Under the pieces are notes generated by a model. It was not told the DNA's origin. It did no database searches and saw nothing but the letters and a program-made list of their open reading frames with translations. From the NCBI GenBank assembly GCA_002083365.1, contig LVWS01000043.1, positions 1 through 64,000 of the forward strand: a DNA stretch of 64,000 nt, read 5' to 3'. Each line of letters opens with the position of its first letter. The first letter of the stretch is position 1. Positions 55,406-64,000 of the stretch are shown here, piece by piece. The DNA comes from Nitrospira sp. SG-bin1 (GTDB lineage: Bacteria; Nitrospirota; Nitrospiria; Nitrospirales; Nitrospiraceae). The translations under genes were made by a program, and so were the position numbers.

Positions 55406-57138
55406 AGCGATTCAGGCGACTCATGAGTTATGTCAAGCCGTACCGCATGCGGTTCCTGGCCGCCTTTGTCTGTTCGGGTCTGGTGGCGCTGTTGAGCGGG
55501 GCCTATGCCTGGCTCGCACGCCCGGTCTTGGACGAGATCTTCATCCAGAAAAACGAGCAGATGCTGCTGGTATTGCCGTTGGCCCTCTTCGGCATCGCGA
55601 CGCTGAAGGCGGTGTTTAGTTACGGCGTGGGATATTTGATGGCTTATGTCGGCAATCGTGTCGTGGCGGATATCCGACAGGAACTGTTCCAGCGGCTGAT
55701 GCGGTTGTCCGTCGGGTTTCACGACACCAATACGTCGGGACGTTTGGTCTCCCGAATCGTGAACGATGTGGGGATGATGGCCAATGCCGCGTCGAGTGTC
55801 GTGAAGGACATTTTCCAGAACGGTCTTACCTTTCTCGCGATGGTCGGCGTGATCCTTTATCAGAATTGGAGGTTGGCGGCGATCTCGCTGGTCGTGATCC
55901 CGCTTTCGGCGCTGACGATGGTGCGGGTGGGAAAACGGCTGAAGCGGCTGGCGGCCAGTGGACAGGAACAGATGGGGGACATGGCTTCCACGCTCCAGGA
56001 AACGTTCGCGGGCATCCGAGTCGTAAAGGCGTTTGGGCGCGAAGAGGCGGAGGCCGAGCGATTCAAGGAACGCAATCAGGCCTTTCTCTCGACCACGTTG
56101 AAGTCCAATCAAGTGTGGTCGCTCGGTCATTCGCATATGGAAATCATCGGCGTGATCGGCGTCGCGATCATCATCTGGTACGGCGGTTATTTGGTCATTC
56201 ATGACATGATGACGCCCGGGGCCTTTTTCTCCTTCATGGCGGCGATGTTTATGGCCTATACGCCGATCAAAAAACTGTCGGGGGCCAACAATTTGATTCA
56301 ACAGGCGTTGGCGGCGGCCGAACGGGTCTTCGACGTGTTGGACATGGAAACCGAGCAGTCTCGGAATCGTGGTACGATTCCGCTGTCCGGAATTCATCGG
56401 GCGATCGAATTCCAGGGCGTTTCTCTGCGGTATGAGAATCAAACGGTCCCCGCTCTGACCGATGTGGATCTCACGATCAAACCCGGCGAAGTGGTGGCGC
56501 TCGTCGGAAGCAGCGGAAGCGGAAAGACCACCTTGGTCAGTTTATTGCCCCGTTTTTATGAGCCGACGGTGGGGCGTATTTTCATAGACGGCATTCCCTT
56601 GGCCTCGTACGAGTTACGCTCGCTGCGGGCTCATATCGGAATCGTCTCGCAAGAGGTCGTCTTGTTCGATGACACCGTCCGAAACAACATCGCCTTCGGA
56701 AAGAGCGGAGCCGATCAGGCCGACGTGGAACAAGCGGCGAAACTGGCCTATGCGCATGATTTTATCATGCGGCTGCCGCAAGGATACGATACCATCATCG
56801 GAGAACGAGGCCTCAAGCTATCGGGCGGCGAACGGCAACGCCTGGCGATCGCCCGAGCCATTCTTCGTGATCCGCCGCTTCTGATCCTCGATGAAGCGAC
56901 ATCGGCACTCGATACCGAATCTGAACGGATCGTACAGTTGGCTCTGGCCAATTTGATGAAAAACCGAACGACCCTCGTGATCGCTCATCGGCTCTCGACC
57001 ATTCAAAACGCCGATCGTATCATCGTCTTAGATCGCGGGACCATCGTTGAAACAGGTCCTCATGATGAATTGCTTCGACAGGGAGGCGTCTATCGCCGCC
57101 TACATGCCATGCAATTTCAGGATGTGACCAGTGTGTGA
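55393..57138 (+). CDS. msbA: Lipid A export ABC transporter, MsbA type
   Basis: Homodimeric inner-membrane flippase for lipid A-core, 581 residues. A six-segment membrane domain fills residues 1-310. The nucleotide-binding domain has Walker A GSSGSGKTTLVS near residue 374, the signature LSGGERQRLAIARA near 476, and Walker B LLILDEATSALD near 497. The coupling and length match MsbA rather than a drug pump, and the neighbours support this. It starts inside the end of lpxB. Confidence 0.93.
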   Translation: MSGLERFRRLMSYVKPYRMRFLAAFVCSGLVALLSGAYAWLARPVLDEIFIQKNEQMLLVLPLALFGIATLKAVFSYGVGYLMAYVGNRVVADIRQELFQRLMRLSVGFHDTNTSGRLVSRIVNDVGMMANAASSVVKDIFQNGLTFLAMVGVILYQNWRLAAISLVVIPLSALTMVRVGKRLKRLAASGQEQMGDMASTLQETFAGIRVVKAFGREEAEAERFKERNQAFLSTTLKSNQVWSLGHSHMEIIGVIGVAIIIWYGGYLVIHDMMTPGAFFSFMAAMFMAYTPIKKLSGANNLIQQALAAAERVFDVLDMETEQSRNRGTIPLSGIHRAIEFQGVSLRYENQTVPALTDVDLTIKPGEVVALVGSSGSGKTTLVSLLPRFYEPTVGRIFIDGIPLASYELRSLRAHIGIVSQEVVLFDDTVRNNIAFGKSGADQADVEQAAKLAYAHDFIMRLPQGYDTIIGERGLKLSGGERQRLAIARAILRDPPLLILDEATSALDTESERIVQLALANLMKNRTTLVIAHRLSTIQNADRIIVLDRGTIVETGPHDELLRQGGVYRRLHAMQFQDVTSV

Positions 57139-57154
57139 CGACGTGAGGTGTTGA

Positions 57155-57855
57155 GTGCTGAGTGCTGAGGATGGGATCAGCCGGAAGCGTGCCGCCCAGT
57201 GGGTGAAGTGTTCGCTGCTGCCTCCGATCGCAGCCGCTGCCATTCGCACCGTCGCGCACTCGATGCGGTGTGAGACGCGCGGCCACGAAGCGCTCGATGC
57301 GTTGTATCGGGAGGGGCGCAACATTATCTTGGCCTTTTGGCACGCTCAACAATTGATGATCCCGGTCGGGTACCGAGGGCGAGGTTCGCATGTGCTCATC
57401 AGCCAACATGGCGATGGAGAAATCATCGCCAGGATCATCGCTCGGTTCGGCCATGAAGCGGTTCGAGGGTCGAGTACGCGCGGTGGGGCCGGGGCGCTTC
57501 GGGCCCTGATCAAGCTGGGACGATCCGGTCGGGATGTGGTCGTGACGCCGGACGGTCCGAAGGGACCTCGCCAGGTCGCAAAGCTCGGCGTCGTTCATCT
57601 CGCCAAGGCGACAGGCCTTCCCATCGTGCCGCTGGTCTTCGCCTGCTCAAAAAAAAACTCTTTGCGAGCTGGGATCGCTACATGGTCCCGTATCCGTTTT
57701 CCAGAGGACTGTTTCTCTACGGACATCCGCTCTGGGTCTCACGCGAAGCGGATGAAGCCTCGCTGGAATCAATCCGTATGGAACTCGAGACGGTCCTCAA
57801 TCGACTGACGGATCAGGCGGAACAAGAGATCACTGGTAACCGCCAAGCGCAGTGA
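57155..57855 (+). CDS. DUF374 lysophospholipid acyltransferase-like protein, reading frame broken at a run of nine A
   Basis: A DUF374-type acyltransferase-like protein. The conserved start (ILAFWHAQQLMIPVGYRG, ISQHGDGEIIAR, RGSSTRGGAGALRALIK) and VVVTPDGPKGPRQVAKLG are in the first frame. That frame stops at 57808 with a non-conserved tail. The proper C-terminus (LFASWDRYMVPYPFSRGLFL...) continues in the -1 frame to a stop at 57853-57855. The change occurs at nine A's (57649-57657), where a -1 slip would restore the frame and give 233 residues, a normal length. It could be slippage, a phase-variable run, a real mutation or a sequencing error. It lies between msbA and waaA, so a lipid A or phospholipid role is likely. 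The start is a GTG. Confidence 0.75.
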
Positions 57856-57913
57856 CGAATGCTTCTCGGTGCTCTATGTGTATGTATGACACGCGGCGGT
57901 CGGTGGTGTGTCC

Positions 57914-59248
57914 ATGTGGAAGCTTCTCTATAACCTCGGTCTTCTTCTCGCTGCACCGGTGATCGGAGGCGTCCTCTTCGCCAAGCCCCGATGTCGACCA
58001 GGGTTTTTCCAGCGAATGGGCTGGCAGGGTCACAGTCCCGACGGCGGTGGATCACCTCAGCCGCTTGTTTGGGTGCATGCGGTTTCGCTCGGAGAAGTGG
58101 TGGCGGCCGTTCCGCTCGTGAAGGCCCTGCACGAACGCCATCCGGAGTGCCGCTACATCGTGACGACGGTCACCGAGACCGGACGCGAGGCAGTGGAACA
58201 ACGTTTAAGAGGCATTGCAGAACATCGGTACGCCCCGCTGGATTTTTCTTGGGCCGTGGCCGGGATGGTTCGACGCCTACGCCCCGTGCTCTACGTGTTC
58301 GTCGAGACCGAACTATGGCCGAACTTACTGTGGACGTTAGGGGAACAGCATGTGCCCGCTGTCCTGGTGAACGGACGGTTATCTTCCCGGTCGTTTCGCC
58401 GACAGGACTTGCCCGTGATTCGTTCTTTTTATCGCTCCGTGCTCCGAACGCTCACTCTCTGTCTGATGCAGTCCGAGAGAGATGCAGATCGTATTGTTGC
58501 ATTGGGGGCGGAACCCACGGGGGTTCACGTCACCGGCAATATCAAGTTTGATCAACCGCTGCCCGACGTTCGTTCGGATGGGATGTCGCGCCGAAGCTTC
58601 GGGGTTGATGAGCACGAACAGCTGATTCTTGCCGGCAGCACGCATCCCGGAGAAGAGGAACTGCTGGCCGCGGCCTATCGGCAAATCGTCAAGACTCATC
58701 CCTCAACGGTATTGATGGTGGCGCCGCGCCATATCGAACGGGCTGAACGAGTCGAAGCGATGCTTCGAGAAGCCGGATTGGTCGTCCACCGGAAGAGTCA
58801 ACTTCGGGAAAAGCAATCCGGCCCGCGTGTGGTTATCCTGGATACCAGAGGGGAGCTGGCTCGGGCTTATCGGGAAGCCGTCGTGGCATTTGTGGGAGGG
58901 ACGTTGGTTCCCGTGGGAGGGCATAATCTGCTGGAACCGGCGGTGTGGGGCACGCCCGTTCTATTTGGGCCCTATACGGACCATTGTGCCGAGGTTGCGA
59001 CGCTCTTATCCGAGGCTGGAGGGGGTCGCCGAGTGACGGGAGAGGACCTCGCTACTTCTCTTGAAGAATGGCTGAGTCAGCCTGAGACCCGATATCGAGT
59101 AGGACAGGCAGCCAAGCAGGCGGTGTTGGACAACCAAGGCGCACTCACACGGAGTTTGGAGTTCATTGAAACCTGTCTCGGCACGGCGCCATCGTATTCC
59201 GATTCGTGTGTAGCAACGGGGCCGGGACCTCTTATGGCCAAACCGTAA
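57914..59248 (+). CDS. waaA: 3-deoxy-D-manno-octulosonic acid (KDO) transferase
   Basis: Adds KDO to lipid IVA at the inner membrane. The 444-residue GT30 enzyme has an N-terminal membrane anchor (LLYNLGLLLAAPVIGGVLF), then WVHAVSLGEVVAAVPLV near residue 55, VETELWPNLL near 137, GSTHPGEEELL near 240 and the C-terminal GGTLVPVGGHNLLEPAVWGT near 329-348. A GTG six bases earlier is the alternative start. It stops one base before the lpxK ATG, so the two are coupled. Confidence 0.95.
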   Translation: MWKLLYNLGLLLAAPVIGGVLFAKPRCRPGFFQRMGWQGHSPDGGGSPQPLVWVHAVSLGEVVAAVPLVKALHERHPECRYIVTTVTETGREAVEQRLRGIAEHRYAPLDFSWAVAGMVRRLRPVLYVFVETELWPNLLWTLGEQHVPAVLVNGRLSSRSFRRQDLPVIRSFYRSVLRTLTLCLMQSERDADRIVALGAEPTGVHVTGNIKFDQPLPDVRSDGMSRRSFGVDEHEQLILAGSTHPGEEELLAAAYRQIVKTHPSTVLMVAPRHIERAERVEAMLREAGLVVHRKSQLREKQSGPRVVILDTRGELARAYREAVVAFVGGTLVPVGGHNLLEPAVWGTPVLFGPYTDHCAEVATLLSEAGGGRRVTGEDLATSLEEWLSQPETRYRVGQAAKQAVLDNQGALTRSLEFIETCLGTAPSYSDSCVATGPGPLMAKP

Positions 59249-59249
59249 C

Positions 59250-60341
59250 ATGACGCTCTTGCATCCTGGACAACCGGTCCGTACAGGGCTGTATTGGGTT
59301 GCCGGGTTGTACGGCCTCATCGTCCGATTGAGGTTGTGGTGCTATCGACAAGGTTGGTTCACGACCACCAGGCTACCCTGCTGTGTCGTGAGTGTCGGCA
59401 ATCTAACCGTCGGGGGGACAGGAAAAACGCCCGTCGTTATTTTTCTGACGCAGCGGCTGTTGGCCCAGGGGCGAAGGGTCGCCATCTTGAGCCGGGGATA
59501 CAAACGGACAAGCAAGGTTCCCTATCTTCTGGTGTCCGATGGATCGCGGCTGTTGGTCGATCCATCGGAGGCCGGAGACGAGCCGTTTCTCATGGCGCAG
59601 CGTTGTCCGCAGGCCATTGTCGCGGTGGGAGCCGATCGAGTCGCGCTTGGTCGATGGGTGCTGGAACGGTACCCCGTCGACTGCATCGTGCTCGATGATG
59701 GCTTTCAGCATCGGGCGCTGCATCGTGATGTCGATCTTGTGCTGCTCGATGCCACCGACGCTGAAGGCCTCGATGCACTACTTCCAGCTGGAAGATTGCG
59801 CGAACCCTTGCAGGAGTTGGATCGGGCAAGTGCCGTGATGATTACCCGGGCAGATTCGCATCACGATGTGGAAGCGATCCATAGCCGATTGCGAGCGGTG
59901 GCTTTCCCATACGAGGACGCCATCGAAGCGGTGTTTCGACCGGAATCATTCCTGGCGATCGTTTCAGGGGAACAACAATCCATCGCATGGGGTCGCACGA
60001 AAACAGCTTGGTTGGTCAGCGGGATCGGGAATAGTCGATCATTCCGCCGGTTAGCCGAATCCATTGAGGTGAAGATCGTTGGAGAGACGGTGTTTGACGA
60101 TCATCATCGCTACCATGACCATGAAGTCGGACAGATCCGGGCCAAGTTGCGAGTCAATCGAGCGGAGATCGTCCTGACGACCGAGAAGGACGGCGGAAAA
60201 CTATCCCCCTTCCTTCTCCCCGAGGATTCTTGGTGGATGCTGCGCCTTGGAACTGAAGTGACCCGCGGAGAAGATCGGCTGCATCGGTTGATCGATGGAC
60301 CGCCATCAGACGGAATACAGCGATTGGATCCTCATGCGTAA
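59250..60341 (+). CDS. lpxK: Tetraacyldisaccharide 4'-kinase
   Basis: Phosphorylates the 4' position of the lipid A disaccharide. The 363-residue protein has the P-loop GGTGKTPVVIFLTQRLL near residue 55, SRGYKR near 83, GDEPFLMAQ near 109 and DDGFQHRALHRDVDL near 150. A hydrophobic N-terminal segment should sit at the inner membrane. Its last eight bases overlap the start of the heptosyltransferase gene (ATGCGTAA). Confidence 0.95.
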   Translation: MTLLHPGQPVRTGLYWVAGLYGLIVRLRLWCYRQGWFTTTRLPCCVVSVGNLTVGGTGKTPVVIFLTQRLLAQGRRVAILSRGYKRTSKVPYLLVSDGSRLLVDPSEAGDEPFLMAQRCPQAIVAVGADRVALGRWVLERYPVDCIVLDDGFQHRALHRDVDLVLLDATDAEGLDALLPAGRLREPLQELDRASAVMITRADSHHDVEAIHSRLRAVAFPYEDAIEAVFRPESFLAIVSGEQQSIAWGRTKTAWLVSGIGNSRSFRRLAESIEVKIVGETVFDDHHRYHDHEVGQIRAKLRVNRAEIVLTTEKDGGKLSPFLLPEDSWWMLRLGTEVTRGEDRLHRLIDGPPSDGIQRLDPHA

Positions 60342-62037
60342 AGATCGGTCTCGGAACATCTTGGTCCGGGCTCCCAATTGGATCGGCGATGCGGTCATGT
60401 GCGAGCCGGCCGTCCGGGGGTTGCGGTCTTTGTTCCCCGAGGCGAACGTAATGATGCTCGCCAAACCCGCCATCGCGGAGTTATTCACCGCCCACCCGGG
60501 CCTTAACGGCGTGCTCCTGTACGATGACCAAGGGGCTCATGCGGGGCTTGCAGGGAAGTGGTTGCTGGCTGGTATGTTACGGCGGTATGGCTTTGACTTG
60601 GCGGTACTGTTTCAGAACGCATTCGAAGCGGCATTCCTGGCATGGCTCGCCGGGATTCCGCGGCGGTATGGCTATGCTACGGACGGGCGAGTCTTGTTCC
60701 TGACCGAACCGATCGCTCTTCCCGACGGCCCTGTGCCGGTGCATCAAGTCGAGTACTATTGGAACTTGCTGAAGCCATTGGGACTGGCCGGTGGAGCCAC
60801 TTTCCCCACGTTGACCGTATCGGCAGCCGAGGACCGAATGGCCGAGGTACGGCTTGCTTCAGCCGGTATCGAATCCTCTGATCTCCTTATCGGAATCAAC
60901 CCGGGCTCGACCTATGGTAATGCCAAACGTTGGCAGCCGGACCGATTTGCCGAAGTCGCGAAGCGACTCGTGCGCCAATTGAACCAGACTGGAAATTTGC
61001 AGGTTGCCGTGGTCATTTTTGGGGCGAAGGGAGAGGAGCCGTTGGGGAAGGCTATTGCAAATCAGGTCGGTGGGCGATCAGTTGTCTTATCCGGTGCGAC
61101 GACCATTCGGGAGCTCATGGGAGTGGTGAAGCGTTGCCGCCTGCTGATTACCAATGATACCGGGCCGATGCACATCGCCGCCGCCTGTGGTGTCCCGGTC
61201 GTCGCGGTATTCGGTCCCACCGATTGGCGAACCACCGCGCCTTATGGGCAAGAACGGTCGATCGTACGGGAAGCCGTCGACTGTGCCCCCTGCCTCCTCA
61301 GGGAATGTCCCATTGATCACCGTTGTATGACAAGGGTTTCGGTAGAGCAAGTGTACGAGACGGCAATGACTCAACTTGCGGGTGTATTCGGTCCGTCTGG
61401 TCTGCCTCGTCTATCTGGTCCAGACCAGACAGACCAGATCCTTTCCGGTTATACCATCTTTCTCGATCGAGACGGAACACTCAATCCCGACCCAGGCTAT
61501 ATCAAATCTCCCGATCAGTTTGAGTTGTTTCCAGGCGTCTCGGAGGCGCTCGCGAGCCTGAAACGGGCCGGCGCCCGATTGATCGTCGTCACCAATCAAT
61601 CGGGAGTCGCACGAGGATTTTTGTCGCGCGAGGATCTCGATGCCGTGCACGTGAAACTTCAGCGTCTCCTCGAGGCTGCGAGCGCCTCACTTGACGCGAT
61701 TTATTACTGTCCTCACCATCCTGACGACGGATGTGCGTGTCGGAAACCGAACCGTGGGATGATTGATCAAGCGGTGAGGGACCGAGGGGTGAATCTCAAC
61801 CGGGCCTACCTGATCGGGGATCACCTCCGTGATATCGAGCTGGCGAAGAGGGCGGGCGTGCGCAGTATCTTGGTGACGACGGGAGTCGTATCCTCTCAGG
61901 AAGCCGAAAGGTGGAAGGATTCAGAAACTGCTCCAGATTGGATCGCCGCTTCATTGAGAGAGGCTGCGGACTGGCTATTGTCCGATGCAGAGAGGATGGC
62001 TGCTTCGAATCGTACGCATCAGACGGCGCCTCCCTGA
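60334..62037 (+). CDS. Fusion of heptosyltransferase II (WaaF-type) with heptose-bisphosphatase (GmhB)
   Basis: Two enzymes in one 567-residue chain. Residues 1-350 are a GT9 heptosyltransferase: VRAPNWIGDAVMCEPAVRG near the start, NPGSTYGNAKRWQPDRFAEV near 190, and TNDTGPMHIAAACGVPVVAV near 275. Residues 373-560 are a HAD phosphatase of GmhB type: FLDRDGTLNPDPGYI, VTNQSGVARGFL, the zinc loop CPHHPDDGCACRKP and IGDHLRDIELAKRAG. GmhB dephosphorylates the heptose-1,7-bisphosphate leading to the ADP-heptose that the other half uses. The linker (about 351-372) contains a DNA palindrome. The start overlaps lpxK by eight bases; an upstream ATG at 60295 would overlap more. Confidence 0.9.
   Translation: MRKDRSRNILVRAPNWIGDAVMCEPAVRGLRSLFPEANVMMLAKPAIAELFTAHPGLNGVLLYDDQGAHAGLAGKWLLAGMLRRYGFDLAVLFQNAFEAAFLAWLAGIPRRYGYATDGRVLFLTEPIALPDGPVPVHQVEYYWNLLKPLGLAGGATFPTLTVSAAEDRMAEVRLASAGIESSDLLIGINPGSTYGNAKRWQPDRFAEVAKRLVRQLNQTGNLQVAVVIFGAKGEEPLGKAIANQVGGRSVVLSGATTIRELMGVVKRCRLLITNDTGPMHIAAACGVPVVAVFGPTDWRTTAPYGQERSIVREAVDCAPCLLRECPIDHRCMTRVSVEQVYETAMTQLAGVFGPSGLPRLSGPDQTDQILSGYTIFLDRDGTLNPDPGYIKSPDQFELFPGVSEALASLKRAGARLIVVTNQSGVARGFLSREDLDAVHVKLQRLLEAASASLDAIYYCPHHPDDGCACRKPNRGMIDQAVRDRGVNLNRAYLIGDHLRDIELAKRAGVRSILVTTGVVSSQEAERWKDSETAPDWIAASLREAADWLLSDAERMAASNRTHQTAPP
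61401..61440. repeat. Palindromic GACCAGA repeat at the fusion junction
   Basis: Arms 61409-61420 and 61423-61434 pair at 11 of 12 positions around a two-base loop. The flanks repeat the TCTGGTC and GACCAGA words. In protein it encodes the linker PRLSGPDQTDQ. From its low complexity it looks like an inserted repeat. Confidence 0.6.
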
Positions 62038-62158
62038 GTACGTTAAGGAGAGGAGATGCTGTGTCATCTCGGTCTTGTGCCGGCTGAGACGTATACGTAA
62101 GTTAATGGGTGGAGAGCATGATGCGTGCGAGAGTCAACTGAGTGGCTCAAGCAAGAGG

Positions 62159-63163
62159 ATGGTGACCGTGAATCCGCAAGCAACCGGGTGCTCCATTCCT
62201 TGTAACCTCTGCGGTGGTACTGAGATCTCGATTCTTTCAAACAGGAGCCGAAGCGGGAAGCCGTTGCGGACCGTCATTTGTCGGGCCTGCGGGCTTGTAT
62301 GGTCGGATCCGCGCCCTCATGACGCCCGGCAGTTTTACGAAGAGGAATATCGCCTCTCCTATAAGCACACCTACAGCCCAAAACCCAAGCATGTTCTGCG
62401 CGCAGGCCATGTGGCCTTGTCACGATTTGAAAAGATCGAACGGCTGCTCCTGAATCGGAAAGCCGTGCTCGATGTCGGCACTGGCGGAGGGGAGTTCGCC
62501 TATCTGCTTCAATCGCTCGGACATCGTGTGTGTGGGATTGAACCCAATAGGGGTTATGCCGACTATTCCATACGGGAATATGGGCTCACGGTTCAAGTTG
62601 GGTTCGTGCAAGACGCGACATTCCCTCTCGACTCGTTCGATGTGGTGACGATCTGGCATGTCCTCGAACATACGGAGGATCCTGGTTCCATTCTGGCGCT
62701 GCTCCGTTCCTGGCTGAAGCCGGACGGCACGCTTGTCGTAGAAGTGCCGAATGTCGAGGCCACTTGCCAGTCTCCTCGCAGTACGTTCCATGAAGCGCAT
62801 CTCTATAACTTCAATGTCGTGTCCCTTCGAAGGTTGGCCAAAAAACACGGGTTGTTCGAGGCCCGGCACTTGATCTCCCGCGACGGTGGAAACATCACGA
62901 TGTTCTTCACGCGCACCGCACCGCTGATCGCGGATCAGTTCGAAGCCGTTATTCCGGGTAACTATGAGTGGGTGTCGAGGATCGTGCGTCAGCACGGCAA
63001 TGTGCGACACCATCTGACGCCGCTGCCTTACCTGCGGATGTGGCAGCGCCTCTGCCGGTCTTTGCGAGAGCGTCGCCAAACAGCCGACGCGAGGAGCGGG
63101 AAGGCGCTGCTCGACGGGCTTTATTCGGCACAATCGCGCGACCGCTCGACGGAATGTGGATGA
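62159..63163 (+). CDS. SAM-dependent methyltransferase with N-terminal zinc site
   Basis: A protein of 334 residues. An N-terminal zinc site (CNLCG and CRACG, about 25 residues apart) precedes the methyltransferase fold, whose SAM motif is VLDVGTGGGEFAYLLQSLG near residue 103. Motifs IWHVLEHTEDP near 160 and LKPDGTLVVEVPN near 185 are typical of class I enzymes. The layout matches the sugar C-methyltransferases or LPS-modifying methyltransferases, and its place between heptosyltransferases suggests surface glycan modification. The start is uncertain: ATG 62159 is used, GTG 62168 and ATG 62105 are options. Confidence 0.8.
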   Translation: MVTVNPQATGCSIPCNLCGGTEISILSNRSRSGKPLRTVICRACGLVWSDPRPHDARQFYEEEYRLSYKHTYSPKPKHVLRAGHVALSRFEKIERLLLNRKAVLDVGTGGGEFAYLLQSLGHRVCGIEPNRGYADYSIREYGLTVQVGFVQDATFPLDSFDVVTIWHVLEHTEDPGSILALLRSWLKPDGTLVVEVPNVEATCQSPRSTFHEAHLYNFNVVSLRRLAKKHGLFEARHLISRDGGNITMFFTRTAPLIADQFEAVIPGNYEWVSRIVRQHGNVRHHLTPLPYLRMWQRLCRSLRERRQTADARSGKALLDGLYSAQSRDRSTECG

Positions 63164-63233
63164 GCGGAATATGCAAGCATGATCACACCTGTTCTTACTT
63201 GGTCCTTCGGTGAGGTCGCACCAGGGTGTAACT

Positions 63234-64000
63234 GTGAACTGCGTCGCTAAGCGCTTCTCAGCGGTTGTGAAGAGTGCCCGCATTCTTTTGATCAAGCCCA
63301 GTTCTCTCGGCGATATCGTCCATGCGTTGCCCGTTGTGTCGGCAATCAAAACACAATGGCCGGGATCGCATATGACCTGGCTGGTGAAACGACAGTGGAC
63401 TGATTTGGTCGAACGGGCCGAGGGGGTGGACCGTGTGTGGCCGGTGGAGATGACGGTGAGGAGCTGGATCAAAGAAAGTTTGGCGCTGCGGGCAGAACGG
63501 TTTGATCTCGCCATCGATTTGCAAGGGTTGTTTCGCAGTGGTGTCTTGGCGCGTGTGAGCGGCGCACCGACACGTATTGGATTCGCGAACGGCAGAGAGG
63601 GGAGTCCATGGTTCTATACTCGTCGCGTACCGGTTCTCAGCCCCGATATCCATGCCGTTGACAGATATCTTTCGGTTGTCTCGGCGTTGGGAGCGTCTCT
63701 GCCTGCCAAACCGCGATTTGGATTCAGGTTGCTGGAGGAAGACATGGCGTCGGTTCGAGCGCTCTGTGGGCACAGGGGCTTCTCGGTGGACCGGCCATGG
63801 ATCGCCATGAATATCGGGGCGCGATGGCAGACCAAGCGTTGGCCGCTGACCTCTTTCGCAGCCGTGGTGGATCGGTTGTATGAGGCGCATCGTGATCCGG
63901 TCGTTATAATAGGAGGTCCGGAGGAGCGTATCTACTCGGAGCGATTGAGGGCCCTGACGGACCATCCGTTCATCGACCTGTGCGGTGAAATTCCATTGGG
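63234..64000 (+). CDS. GT9 heptosyltransferase (WaaC-like), partial at window end
   Basis: The N-terminal 255 residues of a second GT9 family glycosyltransferase, cut by the window edge. The start block ILLIKPSSLGDIVHALPVV is typical of WaaC/heptosyltransferase I. Further on are DLAIDLQGLFRSGVLARVSG and MNIGARWQTKRWPLTSFA. It would add the first heptose to KDO. The start could be the GTG at 63234 or the GTG at 63267, which is nearer the conserved start. No stop occurs before position 64000. Confidence 0.85.
   Translation, partial: MNCVAKRFSAVVKSARILLIKPSSLGDIVHALPVVSAIKTQWPGSHMTWLVKRQWTDLVERAEGVDRVWPVEMTVRSWIKESLALRAERFDLAIDLQGLFRSGVLARVSGAPTRIGFANGREGSPWFYTRRVPVLSPDIHAVDRYLSVVSALGASLPAKPRFGFRLLEEDMASVRALCGHRGFSVDRPWIAMNIGARWQTKRWPLTSFAAVVDRLYEAHRDPVVIIGGPEERIYSERLRALTDHPFIDLCGEIPL

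Noticed and set aside
60295..60333. An upstream ATG for the heptosyltransferase fusion
   Set aside because: It would overlap lpxK by 47 bases and add residues not seen in the family; the ATG at 60334 overlaps by the common eight bases.

Overview
The window looks like a chromosome segment of a nitrite-oxidising bacterium of the genus Nitrospira or a close relative (phylum Nitrospirota). This is an inference from gene content: a five-subunit 2-oxoacid:ferredoxin oxidoreductase, both subunits of ATP-citrate lyase and most other enzymes of the reductive TCA (rTCA) cycle, plus a full Gram-negative outer-membrane and lipid A gene set. I saw no rRNA, tRNA, CRISPR array, insertion sequence or prophage, so this is core chromosome with a few accessory patches.

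Layout. 1-2.2 kb: a membrane hydroxylase-like gene, then minus-strand metV-like, queF and apaH. 2.5-6.9 kb: a promoter, the oxidoreductase operon (beta, gamma, ferredoxin-like, CODH-beta-like, alpha) and a strong terminator. 7-12.5 kb: small and housekeeping genes (Rsm22-like methyltransferase, a decayed higA, a secreted protein of unknown function, two small minus-strand proteins, a dual-specificity phosphatase, mutM). 12.6-25.1 kb: the rTCA cluster aclB-aclA-acn-icd-frdB-frdA-sucC-sucD, with related hairpins in some of its gaps. 25.7-28.6 kb: three tandem copies of an outer-membrane beta-barrel gene. 28.7-40 kb: a PilZ protein, an orphan secretin, a 1364-residue TPR/membrane protein, a Tat-type amidohydrolase, an AIM24-family protein, an M48 protease and a phosphoesterase. 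40.2-46.9 kb (minus strand): galU and the block lon-thiL-DUF2062-HD hydrolase. 47.4-64 kb: a long plus-strand envelope cluster bamA-skp-skp-fabZ-lpxA-lpxI-gfo/idh-lpxB-msbA-acyltransferase-waaA-lpxK-waaF/gmhB-methyltransferase-heptosyltransferase, cut by the window edge.

How the genes work together. The oxidoreductase and the acl-suc cluster together cover fumarate to succinate, succinyl-CoA, 2-oxoglutarate, isocitrate, citrate, and finally acetyl-CoA plus oxaloacetate. Only malate dehydrogenase, fumarase and the second oxidoreductase are absent from the window. The last 17 kb make and export lipid A-core and insert outer-membrane proteins.

The most interesting observations are: an acyltransferase gene whose conserved C-terminus is reached only by a -1 shift at a run of nine A; a fumarate reductase pair lacking the usual FAD-linking histidine, the usual 3Fe-4S pattern and any membrane anchor; tandem, synonymously diverged copies of the aclA 3' end; a heptosyltransferase-GmhB fusion joined at a palindromic repeat; the triplicated beta-barrel genes with vicinal cysteines; and the giant TPR protein with a pseudopilin-like tail.
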